Origin: Streptomyces sp. NBC_00448
Lineage (GTDB): Bacteria > Actinomycetota > Actinomycetes > Streptomycetales > Streptomycetaceae
Reading direction: 5' to 3'
NCBI RefSeq assembly: GCF_036014115.1
Contig: NZ_CP107913.1
Location: 2,731,001 to 2,795,000 of the forward strand
Length of the DNA: 64,000 nucleotides
Position 1 is the stretch's first letter. The number at the start of each line of letters is the position of its first letter. Positions 1 through 9,182 of this stretch are shown here, piece after piece. A program made the position numbers and the translations under genes. The notes beneath the pieces were generated by a model. It had not been told where the DNA came from. It did no database searches and saw only the letters and a program-made list of their open reading frames with translations.

Positions 1-1
1 C

Positions 2-1267
2 GAGCGGTTCTGGTTCCGGCCCGGCCGCGGCGAGCACGGCGAACTGCCGCCGAACAACTGGCCGTCGCAGTTCGGCGGCCCGGCCTGGACCCGCACCACC
101 AACCCGGACGGCACGCCCGGCGACTGGTTCCTGAACCTCTTCGACTCCGAGCAGCCGGACCTGAACTGGAACCACCCGGAGGTCCTGGCCGAGCACGAGG
201 ACATCCTGCGGTTCTGGTTCGACCGCGGCGCCGGCGGCGTCCGCATCGACTCCGCGGCCATGGTCTCCAAGGACCCGGACCTGCCCGACCTGCCCGACCC
301 GTCCGCGGGCGCCGACGCGGTGCTGCCCGCGCACCCGTACGTCGACCGCGACGACCTGCACGACATCTACCGCGACTGGCGGCGGATCGCCGACTCCTAC
401 CCCGGCACCCGCATCCTGGTCGGCGAGGTGTGGCTGCCGGACGCCGAGCGGTTCGCCCGCTACCTGCGGCCGGACGAGATGCACACCGCGTTCAACTTCG
501 ACTTCCTGGCCTGCCCGTGGGAGCCGGCCCGGCTGCGCACCTCGATCGAGACCACGCTGGCCGCGCACGCGCCGGTGAGCGCGCCCGCCACCTGGGTGCT
601 GTGCAACCACGACGTGACCCGCACGGTGACCCGCTACGGCCGGCAGGACACCGGGTTCGACTTCGCCACCAAGGCGTTCGGGGTGCCGACCGACCTGGAG
701 CTGGGCACCCGCCGGGCCCGGGCGGCGGCGCTGCTGACGCTGGCGCTGCCCGGCTCGGTCTACCTCTACCAGGGCGAGGAGCTGGGGCTGCCGGAGGTCG
801 AGGACATCCCGACCGGCAAGTTGCAGGACCCGATGTACCTGCGCTCCGAAGGCACCAACCCGGGCCGCGACGGCTGCCGCGTGCCGCTGCCGTGGTCCGG
901 TGACGTCCCGCCGTTCGGCTTCAGCCCGGCCGGCTCGGCCGAGTCGTGGCTGCCGCAGCCGGCGGAGTGGGCGGCGCGCACCGCCGCGATCCAGTCCGCC
1001 GACCCGGCGTCCATGCTCTCGCTCTACCGCGCCGCGATACGGCTGCGGAAGGACGAGCCCGAGCTGGGCGGCGACGGCCCGTTCGAGTGGCTCGACAGCG
1101 ATGTCGAGGTGCTCGCCTTCCGCCGCTCGGACCGGTTCGTCTGCGTGGTGAACCTCGGCGAGGCCGCGGTGGAACTGCCCGCGCACGAGGAGCTGTTGCT
1201 CACGTCGGGGCCGCTGACGGAGAGTGGCCGGGTGCCGCAGGACACGGCGGTGTGGCTGCGCGTCTGA
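2..1267 (+). CDS. GH13 alpha-glucosidase (3' part, cut by window start)
   Basis: The reading frame is open from base 2 to a TGA at 1265-1267, so the N-terminus lies outside the window. The product is a glycoside hydrolase family 13 enzyme of the oligo-1,6-glucosidase/alpha-glucosidase type, which hydrolyses alpha-glucosidic bonds of small malto- or isomalto-oligosaccharides. Visible GH13 signatures are NNWPSQFGGPAW near the start, GGVRIDSA around bases 236-255 (region II, Asp nucleophile), VGEVW around 418-432 (region III, Glu acid/base) and VLCNHDVTR around 595-621 (region IV). The C-terminal beta domain (VEVLAFRRSDRFVCVVNLG) follows. It faces the next gene convergently. The family is firm; the exact substrate is inferred. 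Confidence 0.93.
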   Translation, partial: ERFWFRPGRGEHGELPPNNWPSQFGGPAWTRTTNPDGTPGDWFLNLFDSEQPDLNWNHPEVLAEHEDILRFWFDRGAGGVRIDSAAMVSKDPDLPDLPDPSAGADAVLPAHPYVDRDDLHDIYRDWRRIADSYPGTRILVGEVWLPDAERFARYLRPDEMHTAFNFDFLACPWEPARLRTSIETTLAAHAPVSAPATWVLCNHDVTRTVTRYGRQDTGFDFATKAFGVPTDLELGTRRARAAALLTLALPGSVYLYQGEELGLPEVEDIPTGKLQDPMYLRSEGTNPGRDGCRVPLPWSGDVPPFGFSPAGSAESWLPQPAEWAARTAAIQSADPASMLSLYRAAIRLRKDEPELGGDGPFEWLDSDVEVLAFRRSDRFVCVVNLGEAAVELPAHEELLLTSGPLTESGRVPQDTAVWLRV

Positions 1268-1421
1268 CCGGACCACCTCCGGGGCGGGGGCGCCTTGCCA
1301 GGGCGCCCCTGCCACCCGGAACCCGTTCCCCCGTTGACCGGAAACGGTTACGGTGTTCCTGTGCGCGGTCGCCGGCGGCGGGCTTGGGTCCGTCGTCCGC
1401 GGGAGCGCGCGACAGCACGTG

Positions 1422-1454
1422 TGGGGCCGGCTCACCTTGTCAGGGTCGGCCCCA
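1422..1454. terminator. Hairpin between convergent genes
   Basis: TGGGGCCG at 1422-1429 and CGGCCCCA at 1447-1454 form a perfect 8-bp inverted repeat with a 17-nt loop. It lies between the convergent ends of the GH13 gene and the APH-like gene, so it could serve both strands. There is no T-run, as is usual for high-GC actinomycete terminators. Confidence 0.45.
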
Positions 1455-1512
1455 TACGTATGCCCGGGCCCGGGTCGGCACGACCGGGTCGACACGTACG
1501 CCGGGCCCCGGC

Positions 1513-2337
1513 TCAGCCGAGCAGCCGTCGCAGCCGGCCGGCCTGGCGATCGGCCGTGCCGGGCGGGTTGCGGGGGTTTTCGGGGTCGTCGAAGCAGACC
1601 AGGAAGAGCCAGACCAGCGCCAGCAGCCTGCGGTACTGCCCGAGCCGGGCGCGTTCGGCGGCGCCGAGGTCGAACCGGCCCAGGAACGCCTCCACGTCGA
1701 GCGGGTGCTCGACCCAGGAGCCCGCGTGCTCGGTGATCTCCGCCAGCTCGAAGGGACGCTCGCTGCGGCCGGAGTCCTCGAAGTCGACCACCCGCACCCG
1801 GGCGCCGTCCCACAGGTAGTTGGCGAGGTTGCCGTCGCCGGGACCGAAGACCGCGGGAACGTCCGGTGCGGCGGCGGGGGCGCGCTCCAGGCCCGACCCG
1901 GCCAGCCATGCCAGGCCGCGGTCCATCGCGGCGCCCACCTCGGCGCCGACCCGCGGCCGGACGTCCGGCGTCCAGGCATGGATCTGGGCGACCAGCCGCT
2001 CCGGCCGGTTCGGGCGGGGCGGGACCGTACGCAGCACCTCGGCGGGCACCGCCGCGTACAGCTCGCCCACGGTCGCGGCCAGCGCCGCGAGCTGCCGGGC
2101 GTCCAGCGGCCGGCCCCGCAGCGGCTCGCCGGGCAGCCGCGACATCACCACGACCGGCTGCTCGGCGGTCAGGTCCGAGCCGCGCGGCGCGGGGGCGAGG
2201 CCGGGCGCGTGGGCGTCGAGCAGGGTCAGCGCCCGCCACTCGCGCCCGCACTCGTCGTGGCGTCCCCGCAGGAACGTCTTCACCACCCGGTCGGACCGGA
2301 GGTCGAGGGCGTGGGTGCTCCACGGAACGGCGCTCAT
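1513..2337 (-). CDS. Aminoglycoside phosphotransferase-like kinase (APH fold)
   Basis: This 274-residue protein has the protein-kinase-like APH fold. An N-terminal lobe carries VVKTFLRG and VVVMSRLPGEPLRG (hinge), and the catalytic loop reads GPGDGNLANYL, followed by the metal-binding VVDFEDSG. In the usual HGDxxxxN loop the His is replaced by Pro (PGDGNLAN), while the catalytic Asp and the Asn are kept. The substrate cannot be read from sequence; such genes in actinomycetes phosphorylate small molecules and are often not resistance genes. ATG 2337 is the only start that keeps the N-terminal lobe. It is convergent with the GH13 gene and divergent from nadE. Confidence 0.8.
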   Translation of the reverse strand: MSAVPWSTHALDLRSDRVVKTFLRGRHDECGREWRALTLLDAHAPGLAPAPRGSDLTAEQPVVVMSRLPGEPLRGRPLDARQLAALAATVGELYAAVPAEVLRTVPPRPNRPERLVAQIHAWTPDVRPRVGAEVGAAMDRGLAWLAGSGLERAPAAAPDVPAVFGPGDGNLANYLWDGARVRVVDFEDSGRSERPFELAEITEHAGSWVEHPLDVEAFLGRFDLGAAERARLGQYRRLLALVWLFLVCFDDPENPRNPPGTADRQAGRLRRLLG

Positions 2338-2443
2338 GGCACCGATCCTCCCCCGCCCGCCCGCTCGGGCGCCACGTGTTCCGGGTCCGGTGTGGGAAGG
2401 GCGACAGCGACATCGCGTCGGGGTGACGATTAGACTGGGGGAC

Positions 2444-4198
2444 GTGCCTCAACTACGCCTCGCACTGAATCAGATCGACTCCCGCGTCGGCGACATCGCC
2501 GGGAACCGCGCGGAGGTGCTGCGCCGTACCCGGTACGCGGCCGAGCAGGGTGCCCACCTGGTCGCGTTCCCCGAGATGATGCTGACCGGCTACCCCGTCG
2601 AGGACCTCGCCCTGCGCGCGTCGTTCGTCGAGGCCAGCCGGGCCGCGCTGGTGGACCTGGCGCGCGAGCTGGCCGCGGAGGGGCTGGGCGGACTGCCGGT
2701 GGTGGTCGGCTACCTCGGCCGCAGCGAGAACGCCCAGCCGAAGTACGGCCAGCCCGCCGGCGCGCCGCAGAACTGCGCGGCGGTGCTGCACGGCGGCAAG
2801 GTCGCGCTGCGCTTCGCCAAGCACCACCTGCCGAACTACGGGGTCTTCGACGAGTTCCGCTACTTCGTGCCGGGCGACACGATGCCGGTGATCCGGGTCG
2901 GCGGCGTCGATGTGGCGCTGGCGATCTGCGAGGACCTGTGGCAGGACGGCGGCCGGGTGCCGGGCGCCCGGGAGGCCGGCGCGGGCCTGCTGCTGTCGGT
3001 CAACGCCTCGCCGTACGAACGCGACAAGGACGACACCCGGCTGGATCTGGTCCGCAAGCGCGCCCGGGAGGCCGGCTGCACGCTGGCCTACCTGGCGATG
3101 GTCGGCGGGCAGGACGAGCTGGTCTTCGACGGCGACTCGATCGTGGTCGGGCCGGACGGCGAGGTGATCGCCCGGGCGCCGCAGTTCGCCGAGGAGTGCG
3201 TGCTGCTCGACCTGGAACTGCCCGCGGCAGCCGCCGAGGTGCCCGCGGGACGGGTCGCGGACGGCCTGGAGCTGCGCCATGTGACGCTCTCCGCGGAGCC
3301 GGTCCCCGCGTACCGGCCGGAGTTCACCGGCGTCGAGACCGAACGGCTGAGCGACGAGGCGGAGATCTACGGCGCGCTGGTCACCGGCCTGCGCGCGTAC
3401 GCCGAGAAGAACGGCTTCCGCTCGGTGCTGATCGGGCTGTCCGGCGGTATCGACTCCGCGCTGGTCGCGGCCCTGGCGTGCGACGCGGTCGGCGCGGAGA
3501 ACGTGTACGGGGTGTCGATGCCGTCGGCGTACTCCTCGGACCACTCCAAGGGCGACGCGGCCGAGCTGGCCCGCCGCACCGGGCTCAACTTCCGTACGGT
3601 GTCGATCGCCCCGATGTTCGACGCGTACATGGAGTCCCTGAAGCTGACCGGGCTCGCCGAGGAGAACCTCCAGTCGCGGCTGCGGGGGGTGACGCTGATG
3701 GCCATCTCCAACCAGGAGGGCCAGATCGTGCTCGCCCCGGGCAACAAGAGCGAGCTGGCGGTCGGTTACTCCACTCTCTACGGCGACTCGGTGGGGGCGT
3801 ACGGCCCGATCAAGGACGTCTACAAGACCACCGTCTTCCGCCTGGCCCGCTGGCGCAACGCGGACGCGGAGGCGCGCGGTGAGACGCCGCCGATTCCGGA
3901 GAACTCGATCGTCAAGCCGCCGAGCGCGGAGTTGCGGCCCGGCCAGGTCGACACGGACTCCCTGCCGGACTACGACGTGCTGGACCGCGTGCTGGAGCTG
4001 TACGTCGACCGGGACCAGGGCCGCGACGAGATCGTCGCGGCCGGGTACGACGAGGAGTTGGTCACGCGCGTGCTCAAGCTCACGGACACGGCGGAGTACA
4101 AGCGGCGGCAGTACCCGCCGGGTACCAAGATCTCGGCGAAGGGTTTCGGCAAGGACCGCCGCCTGCCCATCACCAACCGCTGGCGCGAAGGGGGTTGA
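2444..4198 (+). CDS. nadE: Glutamine-dependent NAD+ synthetase
   Basis: NadE amidates nicotinic acid adenine dinucleotide to NAD+ using glutamine and ATP in the cytoplasm. The 584-residue product has an N-terminal nitrilase glutaminase domain with the Glu-Lys-Cys triad visible at E44 (FPEMMLTGYP), K126 (FAKHHLPNYG) and C162 (AICEDLW). The synthetase domain follows, with the ATP-pyrophosphatase P-loop SGGIDS at 333-338 and GNKSELAVGYST further on. GTG 2444 is chosen because VPQLRLALNQ is the normal nitrilase-domain start; the frame stays open far upstream but that part is antisense to the APH gene. Length matches the two-domain family. Confidence 0.96.
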   Translation: MPQLRLALNQIDSRVGDIAGNRAEVLRRTRYAAEQGAHLVAFPEMMLTGYPVEDLALRASFVEASRAALVDLARELAAEGLGGLPVVVGYLGRSENAQPKYGQPAGAPQNCAAVLHGGKVALRFAKHHLPNYGVFDEFRYFVPGDTMPVIRVGGVDVALAICEDLWQDGGRVPGAREAGAGLLLSVNASPYERDKDDTRLDLVRKRAREAGCTLAYLAMVGGQDELVFDGDSIVVGPDGEVIARAPQFAEECVLLDLELPAAAAEVPAGRVADGLELRHVTLSAEPVPAYRPEFTGVETERLSDEAEIYGALVTGLRAYAEKNGFRSVLIGLSGGIDSALVAALACDAVGAENVYGVSMPSAYSSDHSKGDAAELARRTGLNFRTVSIAPMFDAYMESLKLTGLAEENLQSRLRGVTLMAISNQEGQIVLAPGNKSELAVGYSTLYGDSVGAYGPIKDVYKTTVFRLARWRNADAEARGETPPIPENSIVKPPSAELRPGQVDTDSLPDYDVLDRVLELYVDRDQGRDEIVAAGYDEELVTRVLKLTDTAEYKRRQYPPGTKISAKGFGKDRRLPITNRWREGG

Positions 4199-4200
4199 GC

Positions 4201-4297
4201 GGACCCGCCCGGCTGCCCCGTCCCCGCCGTACGGGACCTCGCGGTCCGCGGTGGCTTGTCGCGCGACCGGCGGACAGGGGCACCCCGGAGGGTCCCG
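4201..4297. repeat. Degenerate copy of the dispersed palindromic repeat
   Basis: This stretch fills the gap between the convergent nadE and EEP genes. It begins with the same 20-odd bases (GACCCGCCCGGCTGCCCCGT) that open the copy at 32067, contains GGTGGCTTGTCGCGC as in the 24.3-kb copy, and ends in CAGGGGCACC followed by GGGTCCCGTCA. The middle has diverged. It can fold and probably acts as a bidirectional terminator. Confidence 0.55.
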
Positions 4298-5344
4298 TCA
4301 GGGCAGTTCGAGCCGCGCTGCCACCGGGAGGTGGTCGCTGCCGGTCTTGGGGAGGGTCCAGGAGGAGACCGGCTCGATTCCCCTGACCATGATCTGGTCG
4401 ATCCGCGCCATCGGGAAGGACGCCGGCCAGCTGAAGCCCATGCCGTTGCCGGCCGCGCCCTGGGTGGAGCGCATCTGGGAGGTGACGGAGGCGAGCGCGC
4501 GGTCGTTCATGGTGCCGTTGAGATCGCCGAGGAGCACCACGTGCGGCAGTTGCTCCGCGGCGATCGCCTTGCCGAGCGCGTCGGCGGCCCGGTCGCGCTG
4601 CCCGGCGGTGAAGCCCGCGTCGAACTTCACCCGCACCGACGGCATGTGCGCCACGTACACCGCGACCTTCCCGTGCGGGGTGTCGGCGGTGGCGCGCATG
4701 GCCCGGGTCCAGCCCAGCCGGATGTCGACCGGGCGGACCGAGCTGAGCGGGTACTTGCTCCACAGCCCGACGGTGCCCTGCACGGAGTGGTACGGATACG
4801 CGGCGGCGAGGTCGCGGCTGTAGCGGGACACCTCGTCGGAGGCCAGCTCCTCCAGGGCGACCAGGTCGGCGTGGGCGGCGATCACGTCCTTGGCGGTGCC
4901 GTCGGGGTCGGGGTTCTCGGCGTTGACGTTGTGCGTGAGCACGGTCAGGTCGCCGCCGGACCCGGACTTGTCGGTCATCAGCCCGCCGAAGAGGTTGAAC
5001 CACACCACGGCCGGCAGCACCACCGCGATCAGCGCGGTGACCGAGCGGCGCAGCACCGCCACCACGAGCAGCACCGGCACGATCAGCCCGAGCCAGGGCA
5101 GGAACGTCTCCAGCAGGCTGCCGAGGTTGCCGACCCGGTTCGGCACCCGCGCGTGGAAGACCAGCAGGCCGGTCAGCACCACGGCGACCACCGCCGTCGC
5201 GATCCCGCGCCGCCACATCCCGTCCGGCCGCCACCATCGCAGGAAGCGGGCGCGCAGCCGGTCTCGCGCTCCGGACGCGGCTCCCGACCCTGCCGGGTCG
5301 CCGCCGTCCGTGCTCGCGTCCGTGCTGTTCTGCGCCTGCGTCAT
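4298..5344 (-). CDS. Membrane-anchored endonuclease/exonuclease/phosphatase (EEP) protein
   Basis: The 348-residue protein starts with an acidic, Ser/Gly-rich tail, then has about three hydrophobic segments between residues 35 and 110 (GIATAVVAVVLTGLLVF, FLPWLGLIVPVLLVVAVL, ALIAVVLPAVVWFNLF). These are followed by an extracytoplasmic EEP domain. Family motifs are LTHNVNAENPD, VALEEL (metal-binding Glu), GDLNGTMND and the C-terminal SDHLPVAARL (catalytic Asp-His). The fold is that of Mg-dependent phosphodiesterases such as DNase I and sphingomyelinase; the target is unknown. ATG 5344 is preceded by an AAGGAC-type ribosome site. It ends against nadE. Confidence 0.88.
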   Translation of the reverse strand: MTQAQNSTDASTDGGDPAGSGAASGARDRLRARFLRWWRPDGMWRRGIATAVVAVVLTGLLVFHARVPNRVGNLGSLLETFLPWLGLIVPVLLVVAVLRRSVTALIAVVLPAVVWFNLFGGLMTDKSGSGGDLTVLTHNVNAENPDPDGTAKDVIAAHADLVALEELASDEVSRYSRDLAAAYPYHSVQGTVGLWSKYPLSSVRPVDIRLGWTRAMRATADTPHGKVAVYVAHMPSVRVKFDAGFTAGQRDRAADALGKAIAAEQLPHVVLLGDLNGTMNDRALASVTSQMRSTQGAAGNGMGFSWPASFPMARIDQIMVRGIEPVSSWTLPKTGSDHLPVAARLELP

Positions 5345-5636
5345 AGAAGTCCTTGCCTGCCGCTTGCGGGTGCTTCAGAACCCTAGGGCCTGTCGTCGGA
5401 TCTCCGCGGCGTCGCACCGCCCGGCAGGTGCGTCTGCCGCGTTGTCGTCGGTCACCGGCTCACCGGACACCGCTCCTTCAACCGCGGAGTGCCAACACGG
5501 AGTTCCCACGCGGAGATCCGTGCGACCGACCCGAGGCGACCCTACGGGATTCGTATGTGAACCGACGGCTTGACGGGGGTGTCGGGTTCCGCGGCACGGC
5601 ACTTACCGGGAGGACTGTGACAAGACCATCACACAG

Positions 5637-5680
5637 CGGCCGGCGACCCCCTCGGATTCTTCCGGGTGGGCCGCCGGCCG
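5637..5680 (-). terminator. Hairpin downstream of the TetR-MFS operon
   Basis: CGGCCGGCG at 5637-5645 pairs perfectly with CGCCGGCCG at 5672-5680, and inner CCC/GGG bases lengthen the stem. It lies 60 nt beyond the tetR stop on the minus strand, in a 395-bp gap that otherwise holds only the repeat at 5696 and the presumed promoter of the EEP gene. Confidence 0.5.
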
Positions 5681-5695
5681 ATGACGAGGACAGAT

Positions 5696-5739
5696 GACGC
5701 TGACAGATGACGGTGACGGTGACGGTGACGGGTGACGGG
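5696..5739. repeat. GACGGT-type microsatellite abutting the tetR stop
   Basis: Five to six tandem units of TGACGG(T/G), preceded by TGACGCTGACAGA, run directly into the tetR stop codon (TCA on the plus strand at 5740-5742). The array looks like replication slippage just past a stop codon. Confidence 0.6.
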
Positions 5740-6393
5740 TCAGTCGCGGGGGCGCATCCCGTCCAGGAGGGTGTCCACCACGCGGTCGGCGAGGTCCTCG
5801 GGGAGCGAGGAGTCCGGGCGCAGGGTGGCGCGGGCGAGCACGGGACCGGCCACCATGTCGCAGAGCAGTTCGAGGTCGGTACCGAGTTCGGGGCGGATCT
5901 GGCCGGTGGCGATCCCGCGCTCCAGCAGCCCCCTGAGCATCTGGCGGCGGCCGGCGATGACGGTGTCGTGGTAGCGCTTCCACAGCCGCGGGTTGCTCTG
6001 CATCTGCGTCACCATGGTCCGCAGCAGCGCGGACTCCCGCTTGGCGAGGCTGTGCCGGCGGATGAACTCGACCGCGCAGACCAGGTCCGCACGCAGGTCG
6101 CCGGTGCGGCTGACCGGTGGTGGCGGGTCCACGGTGTCGAGCACGTCGAACAGCAGCGCGTCCTTGCCGGACCAGCGCCGGTACACCGTCGCCTTGCCGA
6201 CGCCCGCTTCCCGGGCGATGCCCTCCATGGTCAGGTCGCCGATCGACGTGCCCTCGGAGATCAGCCGCAGCACGGTGTCGATGACCGTACGGTCGACGGC
6301 CGCGTTGCGCGGGCGTCCGCGCGGTGCCGTGGCCGCCGCCGTACCGTCCGGCGTACGGTCCCCGGCACCGCCCGCCGGCGTGCCCTCCGTCAC
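5740..6393 (-). CDS. TetR/AcrR-family repressor of the adjacent exporter
   Basis: The 217-residue regulator has a 26-residue disordered head, then an N-terminal TetR helix-turn-helix: [20 protein letters not shown] is the recognition region. A helical ligand domain of the TetR_C type follows ([17 protein letters not shown]). The GTG at 6393-6391 overlaps the exporter's TGA (6392-6390) as GTGA, so it is translationally coupled downstream of the MFS gene. Its probable operator is the 31-bp palindrome at 8003-8033 upstream of the operon, giving ligand-released repression. That regulatory link is inferred from context. Confidence 0.88.
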   Translation of the reverse strand: MTEGTPAGGAGDRTPDGTAAATAPRGRPRNAAVDRTVIDTVLRLISEGTSIGDLTMEGIAREAGVGKATVYRRWSGKDALLFDVLDTVDPPPPVSRTGDLRADLVCAVEFIRRHSLAKRESALLRTMVTQMQSNPRLWKRYHDTVIAGRRQMLRGLLERGIATGQIRPELGTDLELLCDMVAGPVLARATLRPDSSLPEDLADRVVDTLLDGMRPRD

Positions 6394-8003
6394 TGCTCGA
6401 CTCCCACCATCTCCCGCTCCTCCGAGCCGCCGCCGGCCGCGCGCGCCGGTGCGTCCTTGGGGGGCAGGAAGGCGAGCGCGATCACGCCGCCGATGATCGC
6501 GACCGCCGCGGAGGCGGCCGCGGTGATGTGCATGGCGTGGATGAACGCGTCGTTGGCGGGCTGGATCAGCACGTTGCCGCGCGGGCCGATCTTCTGCGCG
6601 ACGCCGAGGGTCGCCTCGATCGACTCGCCGGCCGCGTGCCGCTTGTCGGCGGGCAGGCTGCCGAGGTGGGTGCTGATGCCGTTGCGGTAGACGGTGGACA
6701 TCACCGAGCCGAGCACGGCCACGCCGAGGGCGCCGCCGACCTGCCGGAAGGTGTTGTTGACCGCGGAGCCGGAGCCGGCCTTCTCGCGCGGCAGCGACGA
6801 CATGATCATCACGGTGGCGGGCGGCATGACGTGCGCCATCGCGGTGCCCATCACGAAGAACAGCACCTCCAGCTCCCAGATCGGGGTGGACTGGCCGAGC
6901 ATGAGGAAACCGAGGAAGGACAGCCCGGTCAGCACCATGCCGCCGGCGCACACCACCCGGGCGCCGAGCTTGTCGACCAGCAGCCGGGCGCGCGGCGCGA
7001 ACACCATCTGGGCGGCGGCCAGCGGGAGCAGCAGCAGGCCGGACTGGAGGGCGCTGTAGCCGCGGACCGACTGGGTGTAGAAGACGATGAAGAAGGTCAC
7101 GCCCATCAGCGCGAAGAAGACCAGGCCGATCGCGGCGACCGAGGCGGAGAACTGCCGCTTCTTGAAGTAGGCGACGTCCAGGGCCGGGTGGTCGCTGCGC
7201 GCCTCGTACCAGACGAAGCCGCCGAGGATGGCGAGGCCGCCCACGGAGGTGACCCACACCTCCGGGCGGGTGAAGTCGCCGTACTGGCCGCCTTTGATGA
7301 TGCCGTAGATGAGCAGCACCAGGCCGGCGATGGACAGCAGCACGCCGACCGGGTCGAGCCGGCCTGGCCGCGGGTCCTTGGAGTCGGGCACGATCAGGAA
7401 CATCGCGATCAGCGCGGCGACCACGATCGGCACGTTGACCAGGAAGACCGAGCCCCACCAGAAGTGCTGGAGCAGCAGGCCGCCGGTGATCGGGCCGACC
7501 GCGATGGCCAGGCCGACCACGCCCGCCCAGATGCCGATGGCGCGCGGCTGCTCCTCGCGCTCGAAGACGTTCATGATGATGGCGAGGGTGGCGGGCATGA
7601 TGAACGCGCCGCCCAGGCCCATCACGCCGCGCCAGGCGATCAGTTCGCCCGCGGAGCCGGCGAACGCGGACAGCGCGGAGCCGCCGCCGAACACGAACAT
7701 GCCGAAGAGCAGCACCTTCTTGCGGCCCAGCCGGTCGCCCAGCAGGCCCGCGGTGAACAGCAGGCCGGCGAAGACCAGGGTGTACGAGTTGATCGCCCAC
7801 TCCAACTCGCTCTGGCTGGCGCCGAGTCCGGTCGGGGCGGGTTGGGCGATCGTCTTCATCGCCACGTTGAGGATCGAGTTGTCCAGCACCACGACGAGCA
7901 GGCTGAACAGCAACACGGTGAGGATCGCCCAGCGGCGGCGATGGATCGCCTCGGGCACCTTGGTGACAATCACGTCAGCGGCCATTGCACGAGGGTACCC
8001 CAT
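6390..8003 (-). CDS. DHA2-family (EmrB/QacA) MFS drug exporter, 14 TM
   Basis: The 537-residue protein shows the 14-helix DHA2 pattern. Motif A-like [13 protein letters not shown] follows TM2, the proton-coupling/antiporter motif C region reads [15 protein letters not shown], and the charged DNSILNVAM appears in TM1. It would expel lipophilic drugs by proton antiport. The start is uncertain: ATG 8003 lies inside an 11-bp operator arm, while ATG 7985 (MAADVIVT) leaves the operator just upstream and fits a promoter buried in the palindrome. It forms an operon with the TetR gene. panB is divergent. Confidence 0.9.
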   Translation of the reverse strand: MGYPRAMAADVIVTKVPEAIHRRRWAILTVLLFSLLVVVLDNSILNVAMKTIAQPAPTGLGASQSELEWAINSYTLVFAGLLFTAGLLGDRLGRKKVLLFGMFVFGGGSALSAFAGSAGELIAWRGVMGLGGAFIMPATLAIIMNVFEREEQPRAIGIWAGVVGLAIAVGPITGGLLLQHFWWGSVFLVNVPIVVAALIAMFLIVPDSKDPRPGRLDPVGVLLSIAGLVLLIYGIIKGGQYGDFTRPEVWVTSVGGLAILGGFVWYEARSDHPALDVAYFKKRQFSASVAAIGLVFFALMGVTFFIVFYTQSVRGYSALQSGLLLLPLAAAQMVFAPRARLLVDKLGARVVCAGGMVLTGLSFLGFLMLGQSTPIWELEVLFFVMGTAMAHVMPPATVMIMSSLPREKAGSGSAVNNTFRQVGGALGVAVLGSVMSTVYRNGISTHLGSLPADKRHAAGESIEATLGVAQKIGPRGNVLIQPANDAFIHAMHITAAASAAVAIIGGVIALAFLPPKDAPARAAGGGSEEREMVGVEQ

Positions 8004-8033
8004 TTACGATACGGCCCCGTCTCGTATCGTAAA
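8003..8033. promoter_or_regulatory. 31-bp palindromic operator, probably for the TetR regulator
   Basis: TTTACGATACG at 8003-8013 and CGTATCGTAAA at 8023-8033 are perfect 11-bp inverted arms separated by 9 nt. Read on the minus strand, TTTACG and TATCGT inside the arms sit about 16 nt apart like a -35/-10 pair, which would place transcription start just before ATG 7985. Binding here would block the exporter promoter. Confidence 0.75.
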
Positions 8034-8153
8034 GCCCGGGTAAAAGCAGCACCTCATCGGAGGGCTTTCGGCGCGGCGCCGGGCGTGTCAGCATGGGAGG
8101 TGGTCCGGGGACGCCGTCAGGGCGCCTCGAGATGACATGAAGGAGCCGTCACC

Positions 8154-9017
8154 ATGACGCAACTTCCGGCTGCCCAGAACCCAGCCGACAACCCCAAGGC
8201 GCTCTACGGCGGGACCGGCTCCCGCCGGGTGACCGTGCGTGACCTGGGCGCTGCCAAGGAGCGCGGCGAGAAGTGGCCCATGCTCACCGCGTACGACGCG
8301 ATGACCGCGTCCGTCTTCGACGAGGCGGGCATCCCCGTGCTGCTGGTCGGTGACTCGATGGGCAACTGTCACCTCGGCTACGACACCACCGTGCCGGTCA
8401 CGCTCGACCACATGACGATGCTGTCCGCCGCCGTCGTCCGCGGCACCCGGCGGGCCCTGATCGTCGGCGACCTGACCTTCGGCTCGTACCAGGAGGGCCC
8501 GGTGCAGGCCCTGCGCAGCGCGACCCGGCTGGTGAAGGAGGCCGGCGTCGGCGCGGTGAAGCTGGAGGGCGGCAAGCGCTCGCTGGCCCAGACCGAGGCG
8601 CTGGTCGAGGCCGGCATCCCGGTCATGTCGCACATGGGCCTGACCCCGCAGTCCGTGCACACCCTGGGCTACCGCGTGCAGGGCCGTGGCGACGAGGCAG
8701 CGCACCGCCTGATGCAGGACGCCAAGGCCGCGCAGGACGCGGGCGCCTTCGCGCTGGTGCTGGAACTGGTGCCGAGCGAGGTCGCCGCCGAGATCACCCG
8801 CACCCTGGAGATCCCCGTGATCGGCATCGGCGCCGGCCCCGACACCGACGCGCAGGTGCTGGTGTGGACCGACATGGCCGGGATGACCGGCGGCAAGGTG
8901 CCGCGCTTCACCAAGCAGTACGCCGACCTGCGCCGCACCCTGGGTGACGCGGCGAAGGCGTACGCGCAGGACGTGGTGGGCGGGGAGTTCCCGGCCGAGG
9001 AGCACACCTTCCACTGA
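8154..9017 (+). CDS. panB: 3-methyl-2-oxobutanoate hydroxymethyltransferase
   Basis: PanB transfers a hydroxymethyl group from 5,10-methylene-THF to alpha-ketoisovalerate, giving ketopantoate for pantothenate and CoA. The 287-residue protein has the family blocks LTAYDAMTASVFDEAGIPVLLVGDSMG (Asp67 and Ser68 of the metal/substrate site), VGDLTFGSYQ, AVKLEGG, MSHMGLTPQSVH and VIGIGAGPDTDAQVLVWTDMAGM. The start is set by GAAGGAG seven bases before ATG 8154. The gene stands alone, divergent from the exporter and followed by a strong hairpin. Confidence 0.97.
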   Translation: MTQLPAAQNPADNPKALYGGTGSRRVTVRDLGAAKERGEKWPMLTAYDAMTASVFDEAGIPVLLVGDSMGNCHLGYDTTVPVTLDHMTMLSAAVVRGTRRALIVGDLTFGSYQEGPVQALRSATRLVKEAGVGAVKLEGGKRSLAQTEALVEAGIPVMSHMGLTPQSVHTLGYRVQGRGDEAAHRLMQDAKAAQDAGAFALVLELVPSEVAAEITRTLEIPVIGIGAGPDTDAQVLVWTDMAGMTGGKVPRFTKQYADLRRTLGDAAKAYAQDVVGGEFPAEEHTFH

Positions 9018-9029
9018 CGTCGAGGTGGC

Positions 9030-9069
9030 CAGGCGGGCGGGTCCGGGTGGGTCCGGGCCCGCCCGCCTG
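9030..9069 (+). terminator. panB terminator hairpin
   Basis: CAGGCGGGCGGG at 9030-9041 pairs perfectly with CCCGCCCGCCTG at 9058-9069, 13 nt after the panB stop. The 12-bp G+C stem is typical of actinomycete terminators without a U-tract. Confidence 0.7.
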
Positions 9070-9182
9070 CGCCTGCCGCGGCTTTTCCGCCGCCCGGATG
9101 AGACATTCCGGCCGCGGGTCCGTACGGAGGGCGTGAGCGCCGCCGCCGCGGCGACCCGCCACCCTCGGAAAGCCACCCGCTG

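Noticed and set aside
1336-1355. LacI-like site GGAAACGGTTACGGTG downstream of the GH13 gene
   Set aside because: It is only weakly palindromic and lies after, not before, the gene.
1820-2443. N-terminal extension of nadE
   Set aside because: It is antisense to the APH-like gene and encodes Arg/Pro/Ser-rich sequence; the nitrilase domain starts at GTG 2444.
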